From NCBI GenBank assembly GCA_025084515.1, contig JAJAGP010001516.1, positions 42,501 through 106,500 of the forward strand: 64,000 nucleotides of DNA, written 5' to 3'. Under the pieces are notes generated by a model, which worked only from the letters and a program-made list of their open reading frames with translations, was not told where the DNA came from and made no database searches. A program made the translations under genes and the position numbers. Shown piece after piece: positions 53,690-63,932 of the stretch (positions within the stretch are counted from its first letter, which is position 1; each line of letters opens with the position of its first letter). The stretch is from Ancistrus triradiatus (lineage: Eukaryota > Chordata > Actinopteri > Siluriformes > Loricariidae).

Positions 53690-55045
53690 CTAACTGAGTC
53701 TAAGCTTAATAGACTTAGACAAACTTTATTGTCATTCCGAGTACACAAGTGTACACAGAACGAAATTTCGTTGCAAGTAGCTACAAGATTATGTAAAAAC
53801 ATTTTTAAATATTTGTACATGAGTTGAACGTATGAAATTAATAGCAGCATTGGGTGTTGGTGAAGTAACTGAATAATATGCAGGACAATGAAATCTTAAT
53901 ATACACAGTTATGAATTCTAATATACACAGTGAAATATATTAAAGTGCAATGAAAGAGTGAACTACAGAGTTCCAAAATTATATACTTGTACATATTTAT
54001 AGATATACACAGAAATAGCTGGGTTTACATGAATTTTGCTGAAGGCATGTACCGGTAGTTCCCTATTGCCATGATGAACATATAGCAGCAGCATGTAAAG
54101 CGTTACTGTTCAGAATTTAGCAGTCTGATGGCCTGTGGGAAGAAACTATTAAAGAACCTGGTGGTCCTGCACCTAATGCTCTGAAACCTCTTTCTAGAAT
54201 CCAACAGAGAAAAAAGATATACAGCGAACCGATGCAAGGTCCTGTATGGAGGAGAGAGAAGTCCCGATGATCTTCTCCGCTGTCCTCACCACTCTTCTTA
54301 CATTCTTCCAGTCAGAGGCACTGCAGCCTCCACACCACACAGAGATGCAGTTTGTCAGAATGCTCTCTATTGTGCTTCTGTAGAATGTAATGAGGATGGG
54401 TGGGGGCAGGTGGACTCTCCTCATCCTGCACAGGAAGTGCAGTCGTTGCTGTGCCTTCTTGACCAATGACGTGGTGTTCACAGACCAGGTGAGGTTATTA
54501 GTGATGTGCACACCCAGGAACTTGATGCTGTTTACCACCTCTACAGCTGAGTTGTTGATGACAAATGGAGCGTGGCAGGGCTGATTTTTCCTGAAGTCAA
54601 TGATGATCTCTTTTGTTTTATTAACGTTCAGGATCAAGTTGTTTACCTTGCACCAACCCACCAGCCGCTCAGCCTCCTCTCTGTAGGCCAGGTCATTGTT
54701 ATCCTTGATGAGGCCTATCAGTGTAGTGCCGTCCGCAGACTTTATGACATGATTACTGGCAGCCCTAGGGACACAGTCAAATGTCATCAAAGTGAACAGC
54801 AAAGGACTCAGTACACACCCTTGAGGTGAGCCTGTGCTGAGGGTGATGACACTGGAGGTGTTCTGTCCAACCCTTTCTGACTGTGGTCTTTCTGTGAGGA
54901 AGTCTAGGAGCCAGTTCCGCAGAGGGGTACTAAAACCTAAGTATTCCAGTTTGTTCACCAGCTGCAGTGGAATTATGGTGTTAAACGCCGAACTAAAGTC
55001 CAGGAAGAGCGTCCGCACATGTGCGTTCTTCTCCTACAGTATAAT
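53690..55045 (-). mobile_element. Rex1/CR1-group LINE, 5' truncated
   Basis: Minus-strand 3' half of a non-LTR retrotransposon. It has the reverse transcriptase C-terminal half (55,018 down to about 54,194) and a 3' UTR ending near 53,690. The UTR end is AATGACAATAAAGTTTGTC-like on the minus strand. The family tail resembles that of the element at 61.64-63.93 kb. Confidence 0.85.
54194..55018 (-). pseudogene. Rex1-like reverse transcriptase fragment
   Basis: A 274-residue open frame. It has MRTLFLDFSSAFNTIIP (RT block A), GSPQGCVLSPLLFT (block B) and KSADGTTLIGLI, where the family has FADDTT, then NKTKEIIIDFR and FLGVHITNNLTW. The second catalytic Asp of the YADD-type box is Gly here, so this copy is catalytically dead despite its open frame. 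The N-terminal part and endonuclease are absent, as usual for 5' truncated LINEs. Confidence 0.85.
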
Positions 55046-55059
55046 ACAATAATACGAGC

Positions 55060-55735
55060 TTTTAGATAAAAATAAAGCACTGCAGTTCATCTTTCTGACA
55101 TTCTTGGAGTCTTTCTGAAATAGATTGCCGGGGCTGTTTAGATACAGAGTACACATGTGATCTCCGATTACAAAAACCCCTGGCTTGAATTAGTGGGAAT
55201 AGATTGAGCCTGGATTTTATTAGTGGAATGGAATGAACCTGAAGTGAACTGTTTGGCTAACTTAAGCGAGGCTTATTTGAATCAGTGTGGCTTTGATAAG
55301 CTGGCTTTGTGGAATTCCCTCCTGATCTAGAACAAAGCGTAACAGAACAAGGATCACTTTATCTGATATTATGCACCGACTGCACTCTGCTAAACCGGAT
55401 TTTATAAAAACACACTGCTTTAAACATTAGGAATAAAAACTATTCATCAGATTACATCCGACCACGGGTCCGTAACGGAGTTGTTTAGTGACGGATATAT
55501 TTCGGTTAAACCATTTTTATGTGTTAATAATAATTCTATATAGACTGAATAAATTCTGTAACAAACCCCATTATGATGGATTTTTTGTTTTGCTGCTTTA
55601 TAGAAATCACATTCATATAGGAGAAATGAAACGGCTCCTTTAGAACATAAATATAGAGAAAGCAGAAGAACCCACGACCCTGAGATTAAGAGTCTCATGC
55701 TCTACTGACTGAGCTAGCCAGGCTTGGGGTGCCCC
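55060..55735 (-). repeat. segmental duplication A, inverted arm 1
   Basis: Inverted complement of about 58,387-59,083. The shared sequence includes a truncated tRNA-Lys and the stretch with GCTGTTTAGATACAGAGTAC. The arms are separated by about 2.65 kb. A trivial 83-codon frame starting in the tRNA relic exists in both arms. Confidence 0.92.
55668..55733 (-). pseudogene. truncated tRNA-Lys (shared junction)
   Basis: The 5' part of a minus-strand tRNA-Lys(CTT) ends at GGGTTC in the T loop and runs directly into TTCTGCT. The 3' acceptor strand is gone. The junction is identical to those at 57,200, 58,387 and 59,597. Confidence 0.92.
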
Positions 55736-55787
55736 TTTTAAAGAAAAAACATGAAATTGAAAGACTTTATTTTATTCATTTCATTCA

Positions 55788-55836
55788 TAAGAGACTCTTA
55801 ATCTCTGTGTCGTGGGTTCGAGCCAAACGTTGGCCG
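55788..55836 (+). pseudogene. tRNA-Lys 3' half relic
   Basis: AAGAGACTCTTAATCTC followed by GTGGGTTCGAGCC and ACGTTGGCCG is the anticodon-to-3' part of a tRNA-Lys with mutations in the T stem. The 5' half is absent. Confidence 0.75.
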
Positions 55837-56237
55837 GTTATCCTTCTGATTTCTGCCCATATTTGCTTTATGTCTGAGCACATGCTAAATGTTAGCAAAA
55901 AGGAGTTACCATCGAAGACTTTTAGGAAAATTGGATCCGTAAATGTTTAGTGATGAATATATGTCAGTTAAACCATATTTATGTGTTAAGAATAATTCTG
56001 AATCTGAATCTGCTCTCTTTCCTGACTTGAACTCGGCTCTGGCGGTTTTTGGCTACAGCACTATTTTCTGTATAACAAACAGCTGTAACGTCAGATTTTG
56101 GTACTGCTGTACTGATCTATACTAAAATCTAGGGTTATAGCACCAACCTCCAGGGTGTTATTACTTCTTTGTTTTTATTTGGGTAAGAAGGCTGAGAAGC
56201 TCCACCATGTGGATAGACGGGGTCTGAAATGCAGCTC

Positions 56238-56314
56238 CGTCCCTGGGTGGCTCAAACCATTAACCTTTTTGTTACCAGCTGAACTCAGTCTCTGTGGTGC
56301 AGTCGGTCAGCTTG
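56238..56314. pseudogene. two head-to-head tRNA-Asn relics
   Basis: 56,238-56,283 is the 3' half of a minus-strand tRNA-Asn with the one-base T-stem deletion. 56,288-56,314 is the mutated 5' portion of a plus-strand tRNA-Asn (GTCTCTGTGGTGCAGTCGG). Confidence 0.75.
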
Positions 56315-57063
56315 GTTACCAGGGATGGGTAAGAGCTCTTGTGCTTATTTTGTACTTCATGGTTTAGTCAGAGGAGTTTATATTTTACCTGACAAGATTT
56401 AACAGAAATTAACCACAATGGCAAATACAAACTCCCTCAATGTTTAAAGGAAGGAACATCAAAAAACAACCTGCCTAACTGGTACTGGTATATATATGAA
56501 ATAAATTACATGTGTTCTATGTATAATAATAAAAGTGGTTAAATAGACAGACTTTAGACAGAATAGACAGACATAGTTTGAAAAAGACAGACAGACGTTG
56601 GTCCAGAGCATTCATCATCCAGTTATTTCATCCCAAGAAGATCTGTTGTACTGATGGGTCTGAGCATTTTGTTTGTATGCAGAGGGAGCCGCTTCTTAGG
56701 TACTGTCCAATCAACAACAACGTACTGCTCTCTAATACTGGAAATAAACACATGTTATGGAAAATGCAAATTATTTTTCCTTTGACTTTTATTTAATTGC
56801 AGACACTATGAACCCAAGACTTTTCATTGTCTTCATTAACTTCATTTAATTTGTTAATAAACATCCATTCCTGCATTTCAGACCTGCAACACATTCCAAA
56901 AAAGTCACATTTTCCGTTTCTACATTCTCCACCCATTCTCTGTTGGGGACAGATCAGGACTGCATATATACTTCATGAATCCTCCATCGAAAGAACACTG
57001 ACCAACAATCAGGACTGTGGGCTTCAGTCCTAACAGAGGAACAGAATTTATCAATAACTGTTT

Positions 57064-57420
57064 CTCATACAGAAAATAGTGCTGTAGCCAAAAACGGCCA
57101 GAGCCGAGTCCGAGTCAGGACCGAGAGCAGATTCAGATTGTTAACATCATACAAGATTCAGTGGATCGACACAGAGGCTCCTTTAAAGGGGCACCCCAAG
57201 CCCGGCTAGCTCAGTCGGTAGAGCATGAGACTCTTAATCTCAGGGGCGTGGGTTCTTCTGCTTTCTCTGTGTTTATGTTCTAAAGGAGCCGTTTCATTTC
57301 TCCTATATGAATGTGATTTCTATAAAGCAGCAAAACAAAAAATCCATCATAATGGGGTATGTTATAGAATTTATTCAGTCTTATAGAATTATTCTTAACA
57401 CATAAATAAATCTTTTTTGG
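57064..57420 (+). repeat. segmental duplication A, extra direct copy
   Basis: Closely matches 58,255-58,600 in the same orientation, from AGTGCTGTAG...AGAGCCGAGTCCGAGTCAGG through the truncated tRNA-Lys to ATTCTTAACACATAAATA. Confidence 0.9.
57200..57255 (+). pseudogene. truncated tRNA-Lys (shared junction)
   Basis: A perfect 5' three-quarters of tRNA-Lys(CTT), cut at GGGTTC and joined to TTCTGCT. The anticodon arm is intact and the acceptor 3' strand is missing. Confidence 0.92.
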
Positions 57421-57596
57421 CTAACGACATGGAAATCACATTGATATGGAAATGAATCAGCTCCTTTAGAACATGAACTTCATTCTGATCGGTAGATTCC
57501 TAAGCAGCAGCTGGAGAATAAACATCAAGTTCTACACGATGCTCTAAGGACAGAAAGCAGAGGAACATATAATATGCTCCCAACGGCCAATATACC

Positions 57597-57653
57597 ACCC
57601 TGAGATTAAGAGTCTCCTGCTGTACCGACTGAGCTAGCCGGGCTTGGGGTGCC
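57597..57653 (-). pseudogene. tRNA-Lys relic, 3' part replaced
   Basis: Minus-strand D and anticodon arms (CTT kept, two changes in the D/anticodon region). The T arm is degraded (TATACCACCC). Confidence 0.8.
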
Positions 57654-57789
57654 CCTTTTAAAGGAGGCCTCCATTTTCCTAAGCCTTCTATCATAATATC
57701 GTTAGGGACTCGTTAAATTGAGCAGAAGCTTCGTTTAGACTTGGATTTGCTGATCACAGCTCCATTCTTCCCTCTGCATACAGACAAAA

Positions 57790-58060
57790 GCTTAAATAGA
57801 ACAATCTATGATGAAGTCATGAGGCCGTCCTCACACTTTAGGACTGTTTCAATCCAAAGACTGGCAGATCATTAAGGAATAAACAAACTCTGTCATGGAT
57901 TACTTTAGCATGTGCTCAGACATGATTGTTCCACAATTCCAGATCAAATCCTCCCCAAACCAGAAACTCTGGGTTAGTGTGGATGTGAGGACCAAACTTC
58001 TTATCAGATTCTGAAATGTGTTTCTTTGCTGCTGTTGTTTTCATTTCGGTAAAAAGGCTC
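57790..58060 (+). repeat. segmental duplication E, copy 1
   Basis: Inverted complement of about 61,265-61,530. Shared landmarks are AATCCTCCCCAAACCAGAAACTC and TTCTGAAATGTGTTTCTTTGC. A shorter third copy lies at about 60,590-60,720. Confidence 0.9.
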
Positions 58061-58386
58061 AGAAGCTCCACCCTGTGGATGGACAGTGTCTAAAATGTGG
58101 GGCCAGGCCATGTCAGTAAAGTCCATTTTTATCCTTTGTTCAAGTTCTGCTATGACGCGCTCATTTTAAATGTAACCGGAACGTGAGATTCTGGAGCCGT
58201 TAGCGATCTCCTCAGTTATGGGGGCGTCTCTCTGGTCAGGACTGAAGGGGAAACCGATGTTAAAAATAGTGCTGTAGTCATAAACCTCCAGAGCCGAGTC
58301 CGAGTCAGGACCGAGACCAGATTCAGACAAACATCGTACGAGATTCAGTGGATCGACACAGAGGCTCCTTTAAAGGGGCACCCCAA

Positions 58387-58442
58387 GCCTGGCTAGCTCA
58401 GTCAGTAGAGCATGAGACTCTTAATCTCAGGGGCGTGGGTTC
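58387..58442 (+). pseudogene. truncated tRNA-Lys (shared junction)
   Basis: GCCTGGC-type tRNA-Lys 5' portion cut at GGGTTC and joined to TTCTGCT. This is the plus-strand partner of 55,668-55,733 within the inverted duplication. Confidence 0.92.
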
Positions 58443-59083
58443 TTCTGCTTTCTCTATATTTATGTTCTAAAGGAGCCATTTCATTTCTCCTATATGAATG
58501 TGATTTCTATAAAGCAGCAAAACAAAAAATCCTTCATAATGGGGTTTGTTACAGAATTTATTCAGTCTATATAGAATTATTCTTAACACATAAATATGGT
58601 TTAACCGAAATATATCCGTCACTAAACATTTATGGATCCCATTTTCCTAAAAGGCTTCGATGGTAACTCCGTTATGGACCCGTGGTCGGATGTAATCTGA
58701 TGAATAGTTTTTATTGCTAATATTTAAAGCAGTGTGTTTTTATAAAATCCGGTTTAGCAGAGTGCAGGGTGCATAATATCAGATAAAGTGATCCTTGTTC
58801 TGTTACGCTTTGTTCTAGATCAGGAGGGAATTCCACAAAGCCAGCTTATCAAAGCCACACTGATTCAAATAAGCCTCGCTTAAGTTAGCCAAACAGTTCA
58901 CTTCAGGTTCATTCCATTCCACTAATAAAATCCAGGCTCAATCTATTCCCACTAATTCAAGCCAGGCTTTTGTAATCGGAGATCACATGTGTACTCTGTA
59001 TCTAAACAGCCCCAGCAATTTATTTCAGAAAGACTCCAAAAATGTCAGAAAGATGAACTGCAGTGCTTTATTTTTATCTAAAA
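58387..59083 (+). repeat. segmental duplication A, inverted arm 2
   Basis: Pairs with 55,060-55,735 in inverted orientation. See that entry. Confidence 0.92.
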
Positions 59084-59130
59084 ATTCAGCTGTTAACAAA
59101 AAGGTTAATGGTTCGAGCCACCCAGGGACG
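59084..59130 (+). pseudogene. tRNA-Asn 3' half relic
   Basis: ATTCAGCTGTTAACAAAAAGG then GGTTCGAGCCACCCAGGGACG: the anticodon loop to the 3' end of tRNA-Asn, with one base missing in the T stem and changes in the anticodon stem. Confidence 0.8.
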
Positions 59131-59271
59131 GAAAAATATATTTAGGTGGAAGTGATAACTTTATTTGTTCAGCTATTAATAACACTGAGGTACAAATAAA
59201 AGTTGTAGTTTTTGGTGTTAAGCAGCAGCTAAGTTTAGGATGTAAAACCAGCACCGTCCCTGGGTGGGCTC

Positions 59272-59322
<51 letters not shown>

Positions 59323-59425
59323 AGAGACTGAGTTATGCTAAAGAGCAGTGTGGAAGTGGCTTCTACATACAGCACTGCTTATCAATGTGGATACAGCCAG
59401 TTTGGTTAAAGGAACTTCATGTAAA
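59130..59425 (-). repeat. segmental duplication C, copy 2
   Basis: Inverted partner of 53,386-53,680, with an intact tRNA-Asn at its centre. Confidence 0.92.
59255..59328 (-). tRNA. tRNA-Asn (GUU)
   Basis: Complete 74-base tRNA-Asn, identical to the other intact copies. Both internal promoter boxes are present. Confidence 0.96.
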
Positions 59426-59596
59426 TGCTTAGTGACGGATATATTTCGGTTACAAATAACGCTATACAAGTTCTCTTTTATAGAAATGAAACGGCTCCTT
59501 TAGAACATGAACTTTATTTTGATTGGTAGATTACTAAGCAGCAGCTGGAGAATAAATACCAAGTTCTACACGATGCTACAAGGAAAGAAAGCAGAA

Positions 59597-59652
59597 GAAC
59601 CCACGACCTTGACATTAAGAGTCTCATGCTCTACCGACTGAGCTAGCCAGGC
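59597..59652 (-). pseudogene. truncated tRNA-Lys (shared junction)
   Basis: Minus-strand tRNA-Lys 5' portion with the same GGGTTC/TTCTGCT junction. It has a base change in the anticodon stem (GACATTAAGAGTC on the plus strand). Its downstream flank is the longer form, resembling 53,212-53,320. Confidence 0.9.
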
Positions 59653-59701
59653 TTGGGGCCCCCTTTTAAAGGTGATGATTTAGCAGCAGGGAACCACAGA
59701 A

Positions 59702-60294
59702 TGGAAATGTAATTTCACCTTAAGTAGAAGAAATCGAACATTAATTACTGTCCTTCTGTCCAAAGAAGTGTTACTCTGATCACTTATGAGCTCATGAATT
59801 GGGTCAGTGCTTGGATTCGGTGCCTTTTGGACCTCAGAACTTTTAGGAAATTGACTTCATGTATATCATAGAAAGGAAAAACAAATGTTAAAAAAAACAG
59901 GAACAGGAACAGAAAGCCAAAGCGTTCCAGGGTAAGGCACTGTATGGAATTCCATCCTGGAAACAGCATCAATTAAACACAGCTGATACGATTAAAGACG
60001 TTTAAACAATAACGATGGCTAACACTTAGTAAAAATAACCATTACAGAGATGATAAGGTTACAAACACTCAAACAGAACGTAAAACACTGTTCTAACTAC
60101 ATGTGGAAACTATAAAGAAGATTTCAGGATTAGAAAGAGTTTTATTATCAGATTTGATTCACCATCTGTCATTTATTGCTGTTTAAGGTGTTAGATTAAT
60201 CCTCCATTACTGTTTACAAACGCGACCACGCCTCCCCAACAGCTTAGCCTTTTAAAATAGCCTTAGCACCTAAAATAACTCCAGATTTTGTCAT
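59702..60294 (+). repeat. segmental duplication D, copy 2
   Basis: Direct copy of 51,612-52,203, about 8.1 kb away, with only scattered differences. Confidence 0.93.
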
Positions 60295-60454
60295 GCTAAA
60301 TGCTGTAAATGTAATTTTGTCATTTGTCATTGAATCTGCCAATCAGAATAAAAATTCCGCTCCTCGTTTCTGCAATAACCAGGACAAAGTTACAGTTCAG
60401 AGAAATGTGGAGCCTTTCACACTCACCTTATTCACACCCCAAATTCCACACCAG

Positions 60455-60528
60455 GTGTCTGTGGCGCAATCGGTTAGCGCATTCGGCTGTTAACCGAAAG
60501 GTTGGTGGTTCGAGCCCACCCAGGGACG
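60455..60528 (+). tRNA. tRNA-Asn (GUU), acceptor-stem variant
   Basis: A 74-base tRNA-Asn with intact anticodon GTT and B box. Position 3 is G instead of C, giving a G-G mismatch with position 70. One anticodon-stem region base also differs (GCATTCGG). It may still be transcribed, but charging or stability could be reduced; a pseudogene is possible. Confidence 0.8.
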
Positions 60529-61152
60529 GAGGTACTTTTTAGACACCATCCATCCACATGGTGGAGCTTCTGAGCCTTTTTACCGACATAAAAACAAACA
60601 ACAGCAGCAAAGAAACATATTTCAGAATCTGATAAGAAGTTTGGTTCTCACATCCACACTAACCCAGAGTTTCTGGTTTGGGGAGGATTTGATCTGGAAT
60701 TGTGGAACAATAATGTCCACAGGTACTTCAGTGGCCTAGTCAGAGTCCGACCCTAGATCCAGTAGAAACTCTATGGATGGATTTGGAGAGAGCAGTGCAT
60801 TGCCGATCACCACCAGGTTTCCATGAACTGAAATAGGTCCTTCCTTCCTTTATAAACACCCTGTACTGCTATGGTTCTAACATTACATGGATCCAGAAAC
60901 AGTATTTTCTCCCACTGACCCTGAGGATGGACTTTAGCAGAATATTAATAATTCTGTACAGGAACGCAGTTAAAATTTACTATTTATTTATACGATACAT
61001 AGCTGGAATGTCCAGAGAAAGGCAGGACTGAAATATTGTACTTATGATTAAGTTCACAGCTCCTGGTTTCTGCAATAACCAGTACAAAGTTACAGTTCAG
61101 AGAAATGTAGAGCATTTCACTCACCTTATTTACACATCAACCTCTATTCCAT

Positions 61153-61210
61153 GTCTCTGTTGCACAGCTGGTTAGCATGTTCAGCTGTTAACTGAAAGGT
61201 TGGTGGTAAA
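61153..61210 (+). pseudogene. degenerate tRNA-Asn
   Basis: GTCTCTGTTGCACAGCTGG, then a GTTAACTGAAAGGTTGGTGG stretch, and then abrupt loss at the T loop. It is 5'-complete but mutated and 3'-truncated. Confidence 0.85.
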
Positions 61211-61264
61211 CAACTTTAGACACCGTCCATCCAGATATTGGAGCTTCTCAGCCTTCTTACTGAA

Positions 61265-61530
61265 ATAAAAAGAAACAAACAACAGCACCAGCAAAGAAAC
61301 ACATTTCAGAATCTGTTAAGAAGTTTGGTCCTCATATCCGCATTAACCCAGGGTTTCTGGTTTGCGGAGGATTTGATGTGAAATTGTAGAACAATAATGT
61401 CTGAGCACATGCTAAAGTAATCCATGACAGAGTTTGTGTATTCCTTAATATATGCAAATGATCTGCCAATCTTTGGATCGGAAACGGTCCTAAAGTGTGA
61501 AGACGGCCTCATCACTTCATCGTAGATTGT
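61265..61530 (-). repeat. segmental duplication E, copy 2
   Basis: Inverted partner of 57,790-58,060. It ends about 100 bases before the LINE that starts near 61,640. Confidence 0.9.
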
Positions 61531-61639
61531 TCTGAGAAATGGTTTGTCCCATTTAAGCTTTTGTTTGTACGCATTGGAAATAATGGACGTGTGGTCAGCT
61601 TTAACAGATCAGAATTCAGGTCGGGGGAGAGGTTTATTG

Positions 61640-63932
61640 GACCATCTCACAGTGGCAACAGAAATTGTGCTGTCACAATTGTAACTGTCACAAAGAAGAT
61701 CACCACACGTGCCAACCAAAAACCCTGGAGTACCAGAGAGGTGCATGTGCTCCTGAGAGCACGTAATGCTGCCTTCAAGTCCGGGGACAAAGATGCTCTT
61801 AAATCAGCAAGAGCTAACCTAAACCGGAGCATGAGGGCAGCAAAGAGGGCTCATGGACAGAAAGTCCTGAGTCACTTCACCAACTCGAAAGATTCCAGGC
61901 GCTTATGGCAAGGCATCAAGTCCATCACAGACTACAAGTCCTCCCCACCACCCAGTGAAGACAATAACGAATTCCTCAACACACTCAACACCTACTTCAG
62001 TCGGTTTGAGGGAAATAATACTACCCCAAAAACACAAGACCCTCTCAGTCTGGACGATGAAGTACTCCGCCATAACCCAGCTGATGTCCGGAGGTCCTTA
62101 CAGAGAATCAACCCACGAAAAACTGCAGGTCCTGACAACATACCAGGGCATGCACTCAGGGAATGTGCCGACCAACTGATGCATGTTCTGACAGACATCT
62201 ACAACATCTCCCTGAGTCAAGCCATCGTTCCACAGTGCTTTAAAGCCACCACCATCATACCACTACCAAAGAAGTCACTTGTGTCATCACTCAATGACTA
62301 CCGCCCTATAGCACTCACACCCATCATGATGAAGTGTTTTGAAAGGCTGGTCAAAGACCACATTACATCCAAACTCCCTGCTACATATGACCAACTTCAG
62401 TTTGCATATCGCCCCAACCGCTCCACTGATGACGCCATATCAGCAGCACTCCACCTGAGCCTGGTGCATCTGGAGAATAAGAACAGTTACGTGCGGATGC
62501 TTTTCATTGACTTCAGTTCCGCCTTTAATACAGTTATCCCCCAGCATTTGGTAAAGAAAGTGGGTCCACTAGGCATCAACACTCCACTGTGCAACTGGTT
62601 ATTAGACTTCCTTACAGACAGGCCCCAGACAGTACGAGTTGGAGGAAACGCCTCTAAAACAGTCATCATGAACACTGGAGTCCCTCAGATCTCAGATCAG
62701 TGTTCTGAGCCCTCTGCTGTTCACCATGATGACTTATGACTGTTGTGCCAAATACGATTCCAATAACATCATAAAGTTCGCAGATGACACAACGGTGGTG
62801 GGCCTCTTCAGCAATGATGACGACTCGGCCTACAGAGAGGAAATAAACCAACTCATCATCTGGTGTGGAAATAACAACCTGTCACTGAATGTCAACAAGA
62901 CGAAGGAACTCATTGTTGACTTCAGAAGGAAGCACACGGTACATACTCCACTCATAATCCAAGGCAACGCTGTGGAGTCGGTGAGAAGCACCAAGTTTCT
63001 GGGAGTGCACATCACAGATGACCTCTCATGGACTACACACACCACCTCCGTTGTTAAGAAGGCACAGCAGCGCCTTCACTTCCTACGGCGGATGAAGAGA
63101 GCAAACCTACCCCCTCATATTCTCAAAACCTTCTACAGAGGCACTATAGAGAACATCCTTACGAACAGCCTCCATGTTTGGTATGGCAGCTGCACCGCCT
63201 CAGAGCAAAAGTCACTCCAGCGAGTGGTTAAGACAGCGGAGAAAATCACCAGAACCCCACTCCCTTCAATAAAAGATCTGTACCTGTTACAATGCCTCAA
63301 CAGGGCCACCAAGATCGTCAGAGACCCCACCCACCCACCCAGCCCGAGAACTGTTTGGCCTCCTACCCTCCGGCAAACGCTACCGTAGCATGCTGTGTAA
63401 GACTGTGGGATTCAGCAACAGCTTCTTCCCACAAGCCATCAGACTACTGAACTCACACACAGTACACACACACACTGACCGTCAGACTGCTCTCCTTCTA
63501 CTATCCACCAACCACAGAGACTGTCCAAACAGTCTGGACACTTTGCACTATTAGTTACATTTTGGTCACACTACTACCTCAGGGATACTGTGAACTGTGG
63601 AAATTGTGCAATAGTATCATTCTATTCAATGTGCATTATGTGTGTATATATATATATATACACACACCACAATATTTTAATCGTGTATATGTGCTCAGTA
63701 TATATGTCTGTGTGTTTTGTACATTTTTGTATCTTTACTATTATTATTTTTTAGTTTTTTCCTCTGTTTACGTGTGTACATGTATACATGTGTGTATGTG
63801 TATGTCTCAAATCTATACACCCTTGTTATTCTGCACATCGGAGTCTGGAGAAACGTAATTTCGTTCAGATGTACACTCCCTGCTGTATAGTCCGAATGAC
63901 AATAAAGTTCACTTTGACTTTTACTTTATTTA
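61640..63932 (+). mobile_element. Rex1/CR1-group LINE
   Basis: A 5' truncated non-LTR retrotransposon with almost complete reverse transcriptase and a 3' UTR. The UTR contains TATATA and CACA microsatellites and ends in GAATGACAATAAAGTTCAC followed by TTTGACTTTTACTTT. The endonuclease domain is absent. It is the youngest-looking LINE of the window. Confidence 0.88.
61680..63388 (+). pseudogene. Rex1-like reverse transcriptase, one frameshift
   Basis: Frame 1 (to about 62,739) starts near NQKPWSTREVHVLLRARNAA. It has ITDYKSSPPPSED, KTAGPDNIPGHALREC, the RT fingers DYRPIALTPIMMKCFERL, QFAYRPNRSTDDAI and FIDFSSAFNTVIPQHL (block A). The frame slips near 62,690 between GVPQ and CVLSPLLFT by a small insertion (duplicated CTCAGAT). 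Frame 2 (about 62,700-63,388) continues with KFADDTTVVGLF, so both catalytic Asp residues are present. It then has NKTKELIVDFRR, FLGVHITDDLSW and QQRLHFLRRMKR. Apart from the slip and the missing 5' part it is well preserved. Confidence 0.88.

Noticed and set aside
54390..55052. Plus-strand frames opposite the LINE at 54.2-55.0 kb
   Set aside because: Antisense shadows of the reverse transcriptase frame.
55447..55698. An 83-codon frame repeated at 58,412-58,666 (MRLLISG... start)
   Set aside because: It begins inside a truncated tRNA-Lys and is duplicated only because the segment is duplicated. No domain or splice signal.
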